Part shown: one piece after another, positions 35,724-43,681 of the stretch | Layout: the number at the start of each line of letters is the position of its first letter | How positions within the stretch are numbered: position 1 is the first letter of the stretch | Assembly (NCBI RefSeq): GCF_900142285.1 | Contig: NZ_FRAJ01000014.1 | Coordinates: 1 to 64,000, forward strand | DNA length: 64,000 nucleotides | Reading direction: 5' to 3' | Source of the DNA: Caminicella sporogenes DSM 14501 | GTDB taxonomy: Bacteria; Bacillota; Clostridia; Peptostreptococcales; Caminicellaceae | Notes under the pieces: model-generated | Databases searched by the model: none | What the model was told of the DNA's origin: nothing | What the model saw: only the letters and a program-made list of their open reading frames with translations | Made by a program: the position numbers and the translations under genes

Positions 35724-36101
35724 TTAATAAGTATAAACTTTATTTTTTCTCCCCCACCGACCATCTTCTTTTGCTGTTTTCCTATCGTGACATGATTTAC
35801 AAAGTGACTGAAGGTTATCTTCATCCCAAAACAAAGCTTCATTACCATGATGAGGTACAATGTGGTCCACTACAGTTGCTGGAGTAAGTCTTCCTTTCTC
35901 TTCACACTCTACACAGAGAGGATGCTTTGTTAATACCTTTTTTCTTAACCTTTGCCAGCTACTGCTGTTATAGAGTTTTTTATATTTTCTTTTTCTGTTA
36001 TATTTCTTTGTCTCTTCCTTCTGATGTTTCTCACAATACCTTCCTTCCGTCAGTTCTGGGCAGCCTGGGAAGCTGCACATGCGCTTTGGTTTTCTTGGCA
36101 T
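35724..36101 (-). CDS. HNH endonuclease, phage packaging type
   Basis: The start is ATG 36101 (MPRKPKRMC), which follows AAGGAG by a normal distance. The product has about 125 residues, with Cys-rich N-terminal zinc site and the HNH core (CEEKGRLTPATVVDHIVPHH, later NLQSLCKSCHDRKTA). In cos-type phages such proteins work with the terminase in DNA packaging. The GC-rich patch and DnaA boxes lie just behind it. Confidence 0.85.
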   Translation of the reverse strand: MPRKPKRMCSFPGCPELTEGRYCEKHQKEETKKYNRKRKYKKLYNSSSWQRLRKKVLTKHPLCVECEEKGRLTPATVVDHIVPHHGNEALFWDEDNLQSLCKSCHDRKTAKEDGRWGRKNKVYTY

Positions 36102-36233
36102 AACTTTTCTCCTTTTTAATTTTTTCTTTAAAACAAACATGGAACATGCTATGCACTTTATTTCGTGTAAGCCATGTTCCCCAAGAGCATTTTTTACATT
36201 TTTGTCAACTCCAAAATTTAGGCATATAAAAAA

Positions 36234-36256
36234 GACCAACTTATGGTTAGCTGGTC
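36234..36256 (-). terminator. Rho-independent terminator upstream of HNH gene
   Basis: On the minus strand GACCAGCT and AGTTGGTC pair at 7 of 8 positions, with a run of six T after. It ends transcripts arriving from the PemK gene and the structured region behind it. Confidence 0.65.
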
Positions 36257-36512
36257 CTTTCTTAAAAATAATACCAGGGAGCCCACTCGTGACTCCCCAT
36301 CTTTGACTTTAATACCACTTTGAGCATTCATCTCAAAGTATCTTTGTCTATTATATTTATATCCATCTGTTAATATTATATTCATAAAAAATAATTGTGT
36401 TATATAAATTTCAAAAAAGGTACGTGGGGACTCGCTCGTAGTCCCCATTTTGAATTAATATTACCACTATCCCACTCGTGAATAGCATCTTTGTATAATT
36501 ATAATAACATTT
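36257..36512 (-). ncRNA. Candidate structured RNA with two imperfect repeats
   Basis: About 255 bp downstream of the PemK-type gene contain two related stretches of roughly 70 bp (around 36291-36355 and 36440-36505), each with a CCCCAT-TTTGA-TTAATA-ACCACT series and ATCTTTGT near the end. They carry hairpins: TGGGGACT (36425-36432) pairs perfectly with 36440-36447, and GGGAG (36277-36281) with CTCCC. CACTCGTGA occurs at both ends. No convincing protein frame is present and a terminator closes the region. A small RNA is possible, and its place beside a lone PemK toxin is suggestive. No promoter is proven. Confidence 0.35.
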
Positions 36513-37175
36513 TTATTCCTTTTTGTCTAGTGATTGTTTTAAAAAGGCATCTCTTATTTGTTTTTCAAATTCCTGCATATCCTCAATCCCAAACTCTTGT
36601 TTAATTAAAATAAAGCGATTTAATTCCTCTTCTTTCTTAGATAACTCATTTTCTAAATTGCTAATTTTGTCTTTAAGTTTCCCTATATACACTAATTTAT
36701 CATCTAGAATATTTTTCAGTTTATCATAATGACGCTTTATATCTACAGAAATTGCTATAGCTTCATCTACAGCATCCATCTCAGATGAATCTAGTTTTGT
36801 TACAAAGTCTCCTAATCGTGCCTTACTTACACATACTATATTACCTAATAGCACATTACCATCTAAAATAATTTCTCCAGATTCGTTATATTTATTAGCA
36901 ATTGGTACCACTACAGGTAATGTAGACTTCGTATGGGTTATTGGTGCAACTATTGTATTAGGTGATGTAACATTACCAGCATCGCTTTGAAGAATTACGC
37001 ACGGTCTCTCCTTACACTCTTCACTACCAATTCCTAGACCTAGATTACATCTATAAACCTCACCTCTTTTAACAACTCTTTTACTTGCCCTACTGGCATT
37101 TGAATCAAGGTATAATTTTGTCTTTAACCACTCTAGGTATTGTTGTGTCTTTGATAAATCAATACTTCTTGCCAT
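36513..37175 (-). CDS. PemK/MazF-like toxin with N- and C-terminal extensions
   Basis: The core (KRGEVYRCNLGLGIGSEECK, then RPCVILQS and later GNIVCVSKARLGDF) is the PemK/MazF fold of RNA-cleaving toxins. The 220-residue length is about double the family norm: it has 45 extra residues at the front and a C-terminal coiled coil (KLKDKISNLENELSKKEEEL). No antitoxin gene is next to it. The coiled coil may serve as a built-in control or binding segment, or the RNA-like region downstream may be the partner. Both are inference. Confidence 0.7.
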   Translation of the reverse strand: MARSIDLSKTQQYLEWLKTKLYLDSNASRASKRVVKRGEVYRCNLGLGIGSEECKERPCVILQSDAGNVTSPNTIVAPITHTKSTLPVVVPIANKYNESGEIILDGNVLLGNIVCVSKARLGDFVTKLDSSEMDAVDEAIAISVDIKRHYDKLKNILDDKLVYIGKLKDKISNLENELSKKEEELNRFILIKQEFGIEDMQEFEKQIRDAFLKQSLDKKE

Positions 37176-37619
37176 ATCTTCTCCCCTTTATCTAAAAAAT
37201 ATTTACATAAATAGTAGGATTTCCACCAACTCAATTACATTTCTGCAAATTCAGTATAACATATTTTGCTAAATCTTTTATATTGTTTTATTTTACATAA
37301 AAACCTATGATTTGTACTTTGATTTAACTTTCTAATTTTCCTGGCATAGAAAAGACCCTCTTATTTTTTTATTGAGGGTCATTATATCAAAAATGCTGCG
37401 TTTCCTTGGAATCGAATCGATATAACCTCGGCCTATTCAAACAGCATATGGTGCTCTTGATTTTTCTATACCTTTACACTTTATATAATATCACATGTGA
37501 TAGGTGTCTTTCTATGTCTTTTACTGCACACTTTTAAAGTTTTATCAATTTCTTTAATCTTGCTAATCATTCTTCTATACTTCCTCACTTTATATAATAC
37601 CACATATGCCAACTGCACT
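37176..37619. other. Intergenic stretch with a terminator hairpin
   Basis: These 444 bp hold no protein gene. A minus-strand terminator is at 37354-37380. A tRNA-like string near 37391-37455 contains a GAATCGAA block but cannot fold as a tRNA, and I do not call it. Below it, two related TTTATATAATACCACAT-type elements occur near 37480 and 37590, so a short local duplication is likely. Confidence 0.45.
37354..37380 (-). terminator. Rho-independent terminator
   Basis: GACCCTC and GAGGGTC form a perfect 7-bp stem around a 13-nt loop, with TTTT on the minus-strand side. It probably ends a transcript from the ArpU-like gene. Confidence 0.5.
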
Positions 37620-38051
37620 TCACTGCACTTTACTGCACACTTTTAATATTTTATCAATTTCTTTTAGAGCTTTACTGTGAATTTTAAATACTCCTCTTAT
37701 ACTGTAATTCAATTCCTTTGAAATTTCATCCCATGACTTTCCGTTAATATACCTTTTTTCCAGTAACAACTGGCAATTTACATCTTCTACTTTATGAATA
37801 GTTTCCATAATCTCTGCTTTAAGATCTATAAACCTATCTACCTCATCATTTATCTCATGGCTTAAATCAATAATTTTTACAATGGTATTTTCCATGCGAC
37901 TCTTTTCATTATTTTCACCGGAAACTTTCGTATGAGTAAAACAAGTATTCACCTTCATGGCTAAACTCTTTAGTACTTCTAACTGTTCAAGCTTGCTGTC
38001 TATTCTTTGATTAATTTTATAAACCTGCGACAAATATTCTTTAGCTTTCAT
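37620..38051 (-). CDS. ArpU/DUF1492-like phage transcription activator
   Basis: The 143-residue protein has a helical N-terminal part and a C-terminal sigma-region-4-like HTH (LLLEKRYINGKSWDEISKEL, then NYSIRGVFKIHSKAL). This matches the DUF1492/ArpU family, which switches on phage late genes. The late genes themselves are missing from the window, so its target is probably gone. It follows the small Cys-containing gene by 2 bp. Confidence 0.75.
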   Translation of the reverse strand: MKAKEYLSQVYKINQRIDSKLEQLEVLKSLAMKVNTCFTHTKVSGENNEKSRMENTIVKIIDLSHEINDEVDRFIDLKAEIMETIHKVEDVNCQLLLEKRYINGKSWDEISKELNYSIRGVFKIHSKALKEIDKILKVCSKVQ

Positions 38052-38053
38052 CG

Positions 38054-38260
38054 CTACATCACCTCTATTTTTCCACCATAGTAGGTTTCAATTATATAAT
38101 CTCTTTTATCTTTATCCAAAGAAAGTATTCTCTCAAGTGCCTTCTTTTGCCCTAGCTTAAATTCCTCATGAGTTTTATAAAAAACACATCCATCACATTT
38201 TTTCTCAGTAAGTATTTTGCAGCTTCTTTGATTATACGCAAAACAATCTGTTTTATCCAT
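38054..38260 (-). CDS. Small Cys-containing phage protein
   Basis: I place the start at ATG 38260 (MDKTDCFAYNQRSCK), just after AGAGGTGAAG, giving 68 residues; an in-frame ATG upstream has no ribosome site. Cysteines in CFAYNQRSCKILTEKKCDGC suggest a zinc knuckle. It lies directly before the ArpU-like activator and is probably co-transcribed. Confidence 0.55.
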   Translation of the reverse strand: MDKTDCFAYNQRSCKILTEKKCDGCVFYKTHEEFKLGQKKALERILSLDKDKRDYIIETYYGGKIEVM

Positions 38261-38683
38261 CACTTCACCTCTTTTATTAGTCTGCAGTCTGCAGTAAAAT
38301 ATTTTATATGAAGGGAACTGCATTTTTAACTGCAGCAAATCTTCCACAGCTTCTGGCTCTTTCAGTATTCCCTTCAATATTCCCGGCAAAGGGACTGCAG
38401 ATAAATACTAGTTTTTTTCTCTTTGTCTGTATTTTTTATGTTTATTCATCCGGTACTTTTCCTTGTATGCTTTAAAGTTTTAATTTTCAATAAATTTATT
38501 TTATTGTTTTATGTGGGAACATGTTCAATATATATTTATTTATTTTTTTTGTATTGTATATAATATCTTTTTACTATAAAGTCCTTATAATAAGATAGAA
38601 CATGTTGGACATCTTTCACCCTTTTGATATTACTGGCTTAAAAAAGTTGAACCGATATTGAACTACCTTGAACCTATGTTGGA
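38261..38683. other. Intergenic stretch without a gene
   Basis: These 423 bp lie between the primase gene end and the small Cys gene. They include short repeats of CTGCAG near 38282-38296 and a very AT-rich core around 38520-38580. No RNA gene or clear terminator is visible. Confidence 0.4.
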
Positions 38684-40585
38684 CTAGTTAATTTTCACAA
38701 AAATTCGATATTTTTTACCATTTATTTTTTTATCAGTGGTTTTAAATTCAAATCTTTTATTAATCTGCCTTGAAAATTCAATATGACTAAACGGCTGTAA
38801 GTTATTATTTAAACAGTATTCTAAATATTTTTTATACACCTCACCAGTTATCTCATTTTCAATTTCTTTTTCATATTCTTCATAAAACCCAATGATAGGG
38901 TTATTTGTTTTTTCATACTCTTTTAGTTCCTTTTCTACTTTGGATGACTTGGTAAAACAGCGGTTTTTCAGCACTCGTTTCAGTCCTTTAATTCCTAGCA
39001 GTATCAAATATTCCATAGATTCTCTCGACCTTAATTCATATTTTATATGTGGCTTAAAATCCGGATCATCAGGAGAAAACCTTGCATTAAAGGGAATAAT
39101 GAGAAGTCTTCTCTGCACAGCTCCTGTTTTATCCTTCACCCTTGGGATATTGTTGGCTGAAAATAAAAGCTTAGAATAGTTATTAAAATCAAAAGGGTCT
39201 TGCCCTTTCTTTTCAGCATTAATCCTTTCTCCTGTTACCAGTTTCTTAAAAATAGATGGATTAGCAATAAATTCATCTCCTATATCGTCTCCAATGTTGG
39301 CCAGTTTTCCAAATAATTCTGCAGTTTTAAATCTTTTCCCCAGTTCTTTTAAATCAAGTGCAGCTATGTTTTTTATGCCGATTAAATTAGTAACCATATC
39401 AAGAAATGTAGATTTTCCGTTTAGTTTGTCACCTGTAAGAATAAAGGCCTTTCCTATCTCATTTCTCCTGTAAAACGTGTATCCAATAAGTTCTTCTAAC
39501 ACTGCCCTGATTTCACTATCATTACAGCTAATTTTATCTAAGGTTTTATCCGTTAATTTCCAGTAAGCATTAGGGTTATAATCCCAGGGAATTTTATTGG
39601 TTATAATATATTCAGGAGAATGATCTACAAAGGTATCATTTTTTATGTTATATATACCATTATTAAATGCAATCAAGTTATAATCTTCACAGCTTGGCTC
39701 TACATCTTCTGCTATAAGCTGTAAATAGCTATATATCTCATTTCGTTTGGTTTTTGTAAGCTCCGGAAGATGTTTAATCATAGCTGACTCAATTTCTATG
39801 GGTTCACTTTTATAAATTCTATCTTTATATATGTGGAGCTGACTGTTTATTTTTTTAATGTGTTCTTCACTAATTAGAAATTTTGCAAATTTATCGTGTA
39901 AAAACTTGGATTTTATATAAAAGGTCTGCTTTAAAAATGCTTCATCCCTAAGGATAGTGTCTACTTCTTTATCTGATAGTGGTGTCTTTAATACATATTG
40001 ATTTATAATTTTTATGATATTCTTTATAGTATCTTTACTAAAACCCTCTGATTGAAGAGTGAGAATATAGTTAAAGAGAGCCTGGTTTCTTCCATCTCCT
40101 TCTTCTAGAGATTTAAAATCCGGAATACTCTTTTTCTTAAGGGGCTTTAACCACTCTGGTAGAAAATCAATTTCTTCCACAGTATCAATTTTGTTAAGCC
40201 ACCTTCTGGTTTTTCCAAAAACTTTAATAGGTACTAGTGCATTTTGTTCTCCTACTGCAACATCTACCTTAACTCCTATTGGAGTCATAAGTTTAGTTTG
40301 TTTTTTCTTAACTTCTGTATTTCTAAAATAGAAGTGAATACCTCTATCTGTTTTTAAGATGGCGCTTTTGATGTTTAATTCTGTTATTATGTTTTTTACA
40401 AGCTTTGCTTCATCTTCATCGTCTATGTCAATTTGCACCATACCGTCTTGTAGGATTCCTGCAAAATCACTATTCATTTTTCTAATATGGTCATAGCTAT
40501 AAAATGATGTTTTATTTCGATAAGACTCTATAGGTTTCTTGCCTTTTGTCTTAATATATCCTTTTAAAATTTCCAAATTATGCAC
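38684..40585 (-). CDS. Phage primase-polymerase and SF3 helicase
   Basis: The 633-residue protein is a replication initiator of the phage P4/D5 type. The N-terminal part (MVQIDIDDEDEAKL, later TDRGIHFYF) fits a PrimPol-type primase with acidic DxD residues. The C-terminal part is a D5_N and SF3 helicase: Walker A in GDKLNGKSTFLDMV, Walker B in LANIGDDIGDEF and a sensor Asn in LFSANNIPRVKD. It probably primes and unwinds element DNA. The repeat-rich gap upstream of its start may hold the origin it acts on. Confidence 0.85.
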   Translation of the reverse strand: MHNLEILKGYIKTKGKKPIESYRNKTSFYSYDHIRKMNSDFAGILQDGMVQIDIDDEDEAKLVKNIITELNIKSAILKTDRGIHFYFRNTEVKKKQTKLMTPIGVKVDVAVGEQNALVPIKVFGKTRRWLNKIDTVEEIDFLPEWLKPLKKKSIPDFKSLEEGDGRNQALFNYILTLQSEGFSKDTIKNIIKIINQYVLKTPLSDKEVDTILRDEAFLKQTFYIKSKFLHDKFAKFLISEEHIKKINSQLHIYKDRIYKSEPIEIESAMIKHLPELTKTKRNEIYSYLQLIAEDVEPSCEDYNLIAFNNGIYNIKNDTFVDHSPEYIITNKIPWDYNPNAYWKLTDKTLDKISCNDSEIRAVLEELIGYTFYRRNEIGKAFILTGDKLNGKSTFLDMVTNLIGIKNIAALDLKELGKRFKTAELFGKLANIGDDIGDEFIANPSIFKKLVTGERINAEKKGQDPFDFNNYSKLLFSANNIPRVKDKTGAVQRRLLIIPFNARFSPDDPDFKPHIKYELRSRESMEYLILLGIKGLKRVLKNRCFTKSSKVEKELKEYEKTNNPIIGFYEEYEKEIENEITGEVYKKYLEYCLNNNLQPFSHIEFSRQINKRFEFKTTDKKINGKKYRIFVKIN

Positions 40586-40609
40586 CGCCTTTTTCGATTT
40601 TTAAGCTCT

Positions 40610-40823
40610 AATTTGGGTGATTTTCCCCCCAAAACAAGGGGGATTTTATAGGGATTTTAGTGATAAAATCTGATGATTTTAATTGAAAACCCCCTAAAAT
40701 CACCAAATCAGCATTAATTTTTAATTGTTTTCTATTAAAATTTTTCTATTTTAGGGCTGTTTTGGTGATAATCTCCAAATCAGCCCTAATTTTTTATGAA
40801 ATTTCCTCAAAATCACCCAAATT
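40610..40823. repeat. Repeat-rich gap, candidate replication origin
   Basis: A perfect 15-bp inverted repeat (AATTTGGGTGATTTT at 40610-40624 and its complement at 40809-40823) frames the gap. Inside are further copies of GGTGAT/ATCACC and of CCAAATCAGC, and one strong stem at 40751-40788 whose 15-bp arms match at 14 positions. That stem may also terminate the antirepressor transcript. The density of related short repeats just upstream of a primase-helicase gene is like an iteron origin. Confidence 0.45.
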
Positions 40824-40824
40824 C

Positions 40825-41502
40825 TTATTCACTCCATCCTTCCTTTAGAGCCGTTTCATAGTAGATATTTTTAAGCCTTTGATAGGTTTCTTCACTGGTT
40901 TCACGAAGTTTTCTTCCTAAAAACACCTGCACTGCATCGCCACTTGACATCTGATAAGCATACTCATCAGTATACAGAAATTGCAAAAATCGTTCTTCAA
41001 GGTCTGTAAGTTTTATAAACTCCTCTGGAAGGTCTATCTCAAATTGCTTACATAAATGCCTTAATGTTACAGCAATGCTTCTATCAGAGCAATTTTGAGC
41101 TACCATAACTTCTTTAATAAGGCGTAGAAAGCGGGTTAATTCGCTTAAACTCGGTTGCTTTTCATTCATAGAATAACTTCCGGTTTTTCGTAATGTTGGC
41201 AGTACCTCTTTAGTAATCCATCTTTTAAATTGCTTTGCCTTTGGTAGTTTTGAAGATAATATTAAAGCATAAAGACCGCTTTCGTTAATCACTATCACTT
41301 CTTGTACTCTTCCTAAATTATCGATGATGGGATGTTTCATCCCGTCATCTTCATCAACGTGCCTTGCGATAGCTTTATGTGGTTCCTTGTAAACTAAAAC
41401 TTCAGCTACATCTTTTCCAACAAACCATGGTTCATTGTTAATGATCATACTTCTCACTTCTCCAAAATCTCTATTTTTAAATACTTTCATCACTTCATTC
41501 AT
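40825..41502 (-). CDS. BRO-family phage antirepressor
   Basis: The N-terminal 110 residues are a Bro-N domain (FKNRDFGEVRSMIINNEPWF, then VAEVLVYKEPHKAIARHVDE and ESGLYALILSSKLPKAKQFK), a DNA-binding module of phage antirepressors. The C-terminal part has no Bro-C pattern that I know. The length is 225 residues. Its ATG overlaps the end of the DNA polymerase gene by 8 bp, so the two are co-transcribed. Confidence 0.8.
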   Translation of the reverse strand: MNEVMKVFKNRDFGEVRSMIINNEPWFVGKDVAEVLVYKEPHKAIARHVDEDDGMKHPIIDNLGRVQEVIVINESGLYALILSSKLPKAKQFKRWITKEVLPTLRKTGSYSMNEKQPSLSELTRFLRLIKEVMVAQNCSDRSIAVTLRHLCKQFEIDLPEEFIKLTDLEERFLQFLYTDEYAYQMSSGDAVQVFLGRKLRETSEETYQRLKNIYYETALKEGWSE

Positions 41503-43194
41503 TGTTTTCCACCTTTCCTATAAAATCAAATAATCGCTTTCTTGCTACCTGAATATACCAATCTTTATCTAATCTTTTAGGAATTCTTTTGCCTATAACA
41601 TTTTCATTTTTAATAAAACACTTCTCTGGCGTACCAGCTATTTTTTCTACTCTACCACTATCTTTTACCTTAAATACTCCTTTATCGTCTTCTTTCTTTG
41701 AAGCAAATACCCTAAGGCATTTTTCTGGTAACTTTTTATTGCCGTAAAGGGTGTGGGAATATTTATAGCTTATCTTTACTACCTTTTGAAACATCATAAG
41801 GTCTTTACAATTGTTTATTGTTTCTTCTACTGGTACTCCTTTAATGAAATATTCTTTTAATGCCAGATTCACAATAGGCAAATCATTATCAATACTACTT
41901 AATTTTTTAACATAGGCTCCTTTAGATTTATAGCTGCCATCGTCTTTGATGATGATATAGTTATTGACATCTTTTTGATAGATTTTTTTATAAAGTTCAA
42001 ATTCCAATTTCATACGGGTTCTTTCTTCCCACTCTGTGCAGATGAATTTTATTTTATTAAGGTCTCTTTTCCCTTTGATTTTCCTATTAATCCATCAGTA
42101 TTGGATTGAATTAAAGTCCAGTAGGGTTCTAGCTTTTCTATTAAATCTAAAAGCAGTAGCTGTCCACCTACGCAGACATTGTTGGCCTGTCTTGGGTCAT
42201 AGAGGTTATTGTATTTATATTTCATAGCCCCGTAGGTACTGTTAAGAACGATTTTAAAGGGAAGCTGCATGGGATTCTTTTCAGCTTTGAGTCTAAGCCG
42301 CTGTTCATAAATTTTCTTGTATAAACTTATGTCTTCTACGTTTCTAGATAAAAAATCATACTCAAGCATTAGGGATGGATAAAAGGAAGCTACATCAACA
42401 TTTACAAGAATACCTTCATCCTGATACTTGTCCCTTGCTCCGTGGAGTCCTCCCCATGCAAATACATGGGGCACTCCACTTATAGCTATTTCTAGGGATT
42501 TTTCATAACTATGATTATTTGGATCCTTGTACCACTCTACTACATGTTTATATTTTTCTATTTTTAAAGTATTTGGCAGAATTAAATCAAATTCGTCATT
42601 ACGAGTTAATTTTCTTGCCTTTAAGATAACTGCTGCAAGTTGTGCTTTCGTTTTACTTATATATTTTAGTGGTAGATTAAAGGCTTTCAGTAGGGCTACA
42701 TGGGAGTCAAATTCTTCTTTTCTATGAAGAAAAATCTCCATAGTCTGCTCTACGTCATATGTGCAGTAGCTAACTACTTCTTGTATTTCTTCTTTTGTTA
42801 ATTTTCTATCTATATCAAAACTTACTGTGGTTTCTCTGATATCATTTCCCATAAATCCTTCAAGCTCTTTTAAGCTGTTATGAGTTGTCATTACATCATA
42901 TTGATAGAGTTTTATCTTTTGAAATAAAGAGCTGTACTGCCATCCTGGTTTCTTTTCTGATATAATAAATTTGGAGATTTTATGGGGATTAAAACCTAAA
43001 AGGATGCCTTTAAGAATATACTGGTCATAATGACGGCTGTTGTAGCCTATCCAGATATGTTCTTTATGTTTTTCATAAAACGATGCTAATTTGTTAGCAT
43101 CATTTATAACCACATGTTTTTGATGATTTGTAGGGTCTATTATGACGAGAAGCCAATCGTGGGGAAAGACTTCTGCGTCATAAAATAAAATCAT
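41495..43194 (-). pseudogene. Phage family B DNA polymerase split by a frameshift
   Basis: The first frame (43194-42049) has a 3'-5' exonuclease region (FYDAEVFPHDWLLV), polymerase motif A (VDVASFYPSLMLEYDF), motif B (KIVLNSTYGAMKYKYNNLYD) and motif C (SNTDGLIG). It ends early after LIK. The -1 frame continues with KIKFICTEWEERTRMKLEFE into the 41495-42013 frame and the thumb region. The crossover lies by AAAGGGAAAAG near 42070. A -1 slip on A AAG GGA would join them, giving about 570 residues. Decay, a read error or programmed slippage are all possible. Confidence 0.8.
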
Positions 43195-43196
43195 CT

Positions 43197-43652
43197 CTAC
43201 TCAACCTCGAATACTTCAACTATTTTAAAGGTCTTAAATCCTTTTTTGGTTTCCCCATACTCCACTGCATACTCATAGGTTTCATCGATAGCTTCATGGA
43301 TATTAAGGAGCATATTATGGTACTGGGTGAAACTTTCAAATTCTACTTCAATACAAGACTCTAAAGACCTTAAAAATTCATTTGCCATATGAAGTCCATA
43401 GGGCGTATGGATAACTTGATTCATAAACAGCATAGAGTTTTTATATTCTCCTTCTAAAATCCTCATCCAGCAACTAACCATAGGTTTACCTGTTTTTGAT
43501 TCTACAAGCTCTAACTTTTCAATTTTTACTTCATAAGTACCAAAGGGTACTTCTTTGTACTCAGCACTGTTACTACTGATATTTTTAAGGTCCTCTTTTA
43601 GTCCTTTCACATCAAACTCTTTGTCGAATTTTGCAAATACATTATTACTCAT
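43197..43652 (-). CDS. DUF669-like phage protein
   Basis: The 151-residue protein (MSNNVFAKFDKEFDVKGLKE, later VPFGTYEVKIEKLELVESKT and GYEYAVEYGETKKGFKTFKI-type ending) fits the DUF669 group found beside phage recombination and replication genes, possibly single-strand DNA handling. Its stop is 2 bp before the polymerase start. The role is not proven. Confidence 0.65.
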   Translation of the reverse strand: MSNNVFAKFDKEFDVKGLKEDLKNISSNSAEYKEVPFGTYEVKIEKLELVESKTGKPMVSCWMRILEGEYKNSMLFMNQVIHTPYGLHMANEFLRSLESCIEVEFESFTQYHNMLLNIHEAIDETYEYAVEYGETKKGFKTFKIVEVFEVE

Positions 43653-43681
43653 GACAATTTCCTCCTTTTAATTTAAAATTT

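Noticed and set aside
35298-35795. Plus-strand frame of 165 codons over the DnaA boxes
   Set aside because: It overlaps two real minus-strand genes and the noncoding gap and has no start signals.
36218-36448. Minus-strand frame of 76 codons over the hairpin repeats
   Set aside because: Its start lies in a hairpin, there is no ribosome site and it crosses the terminator.
37391-37455. tRNA-like string with GAATCGAA
   Set aside because: The T-loop-like block is present but neighbouring bases cannot form the T, anticodon and acceptor stems.
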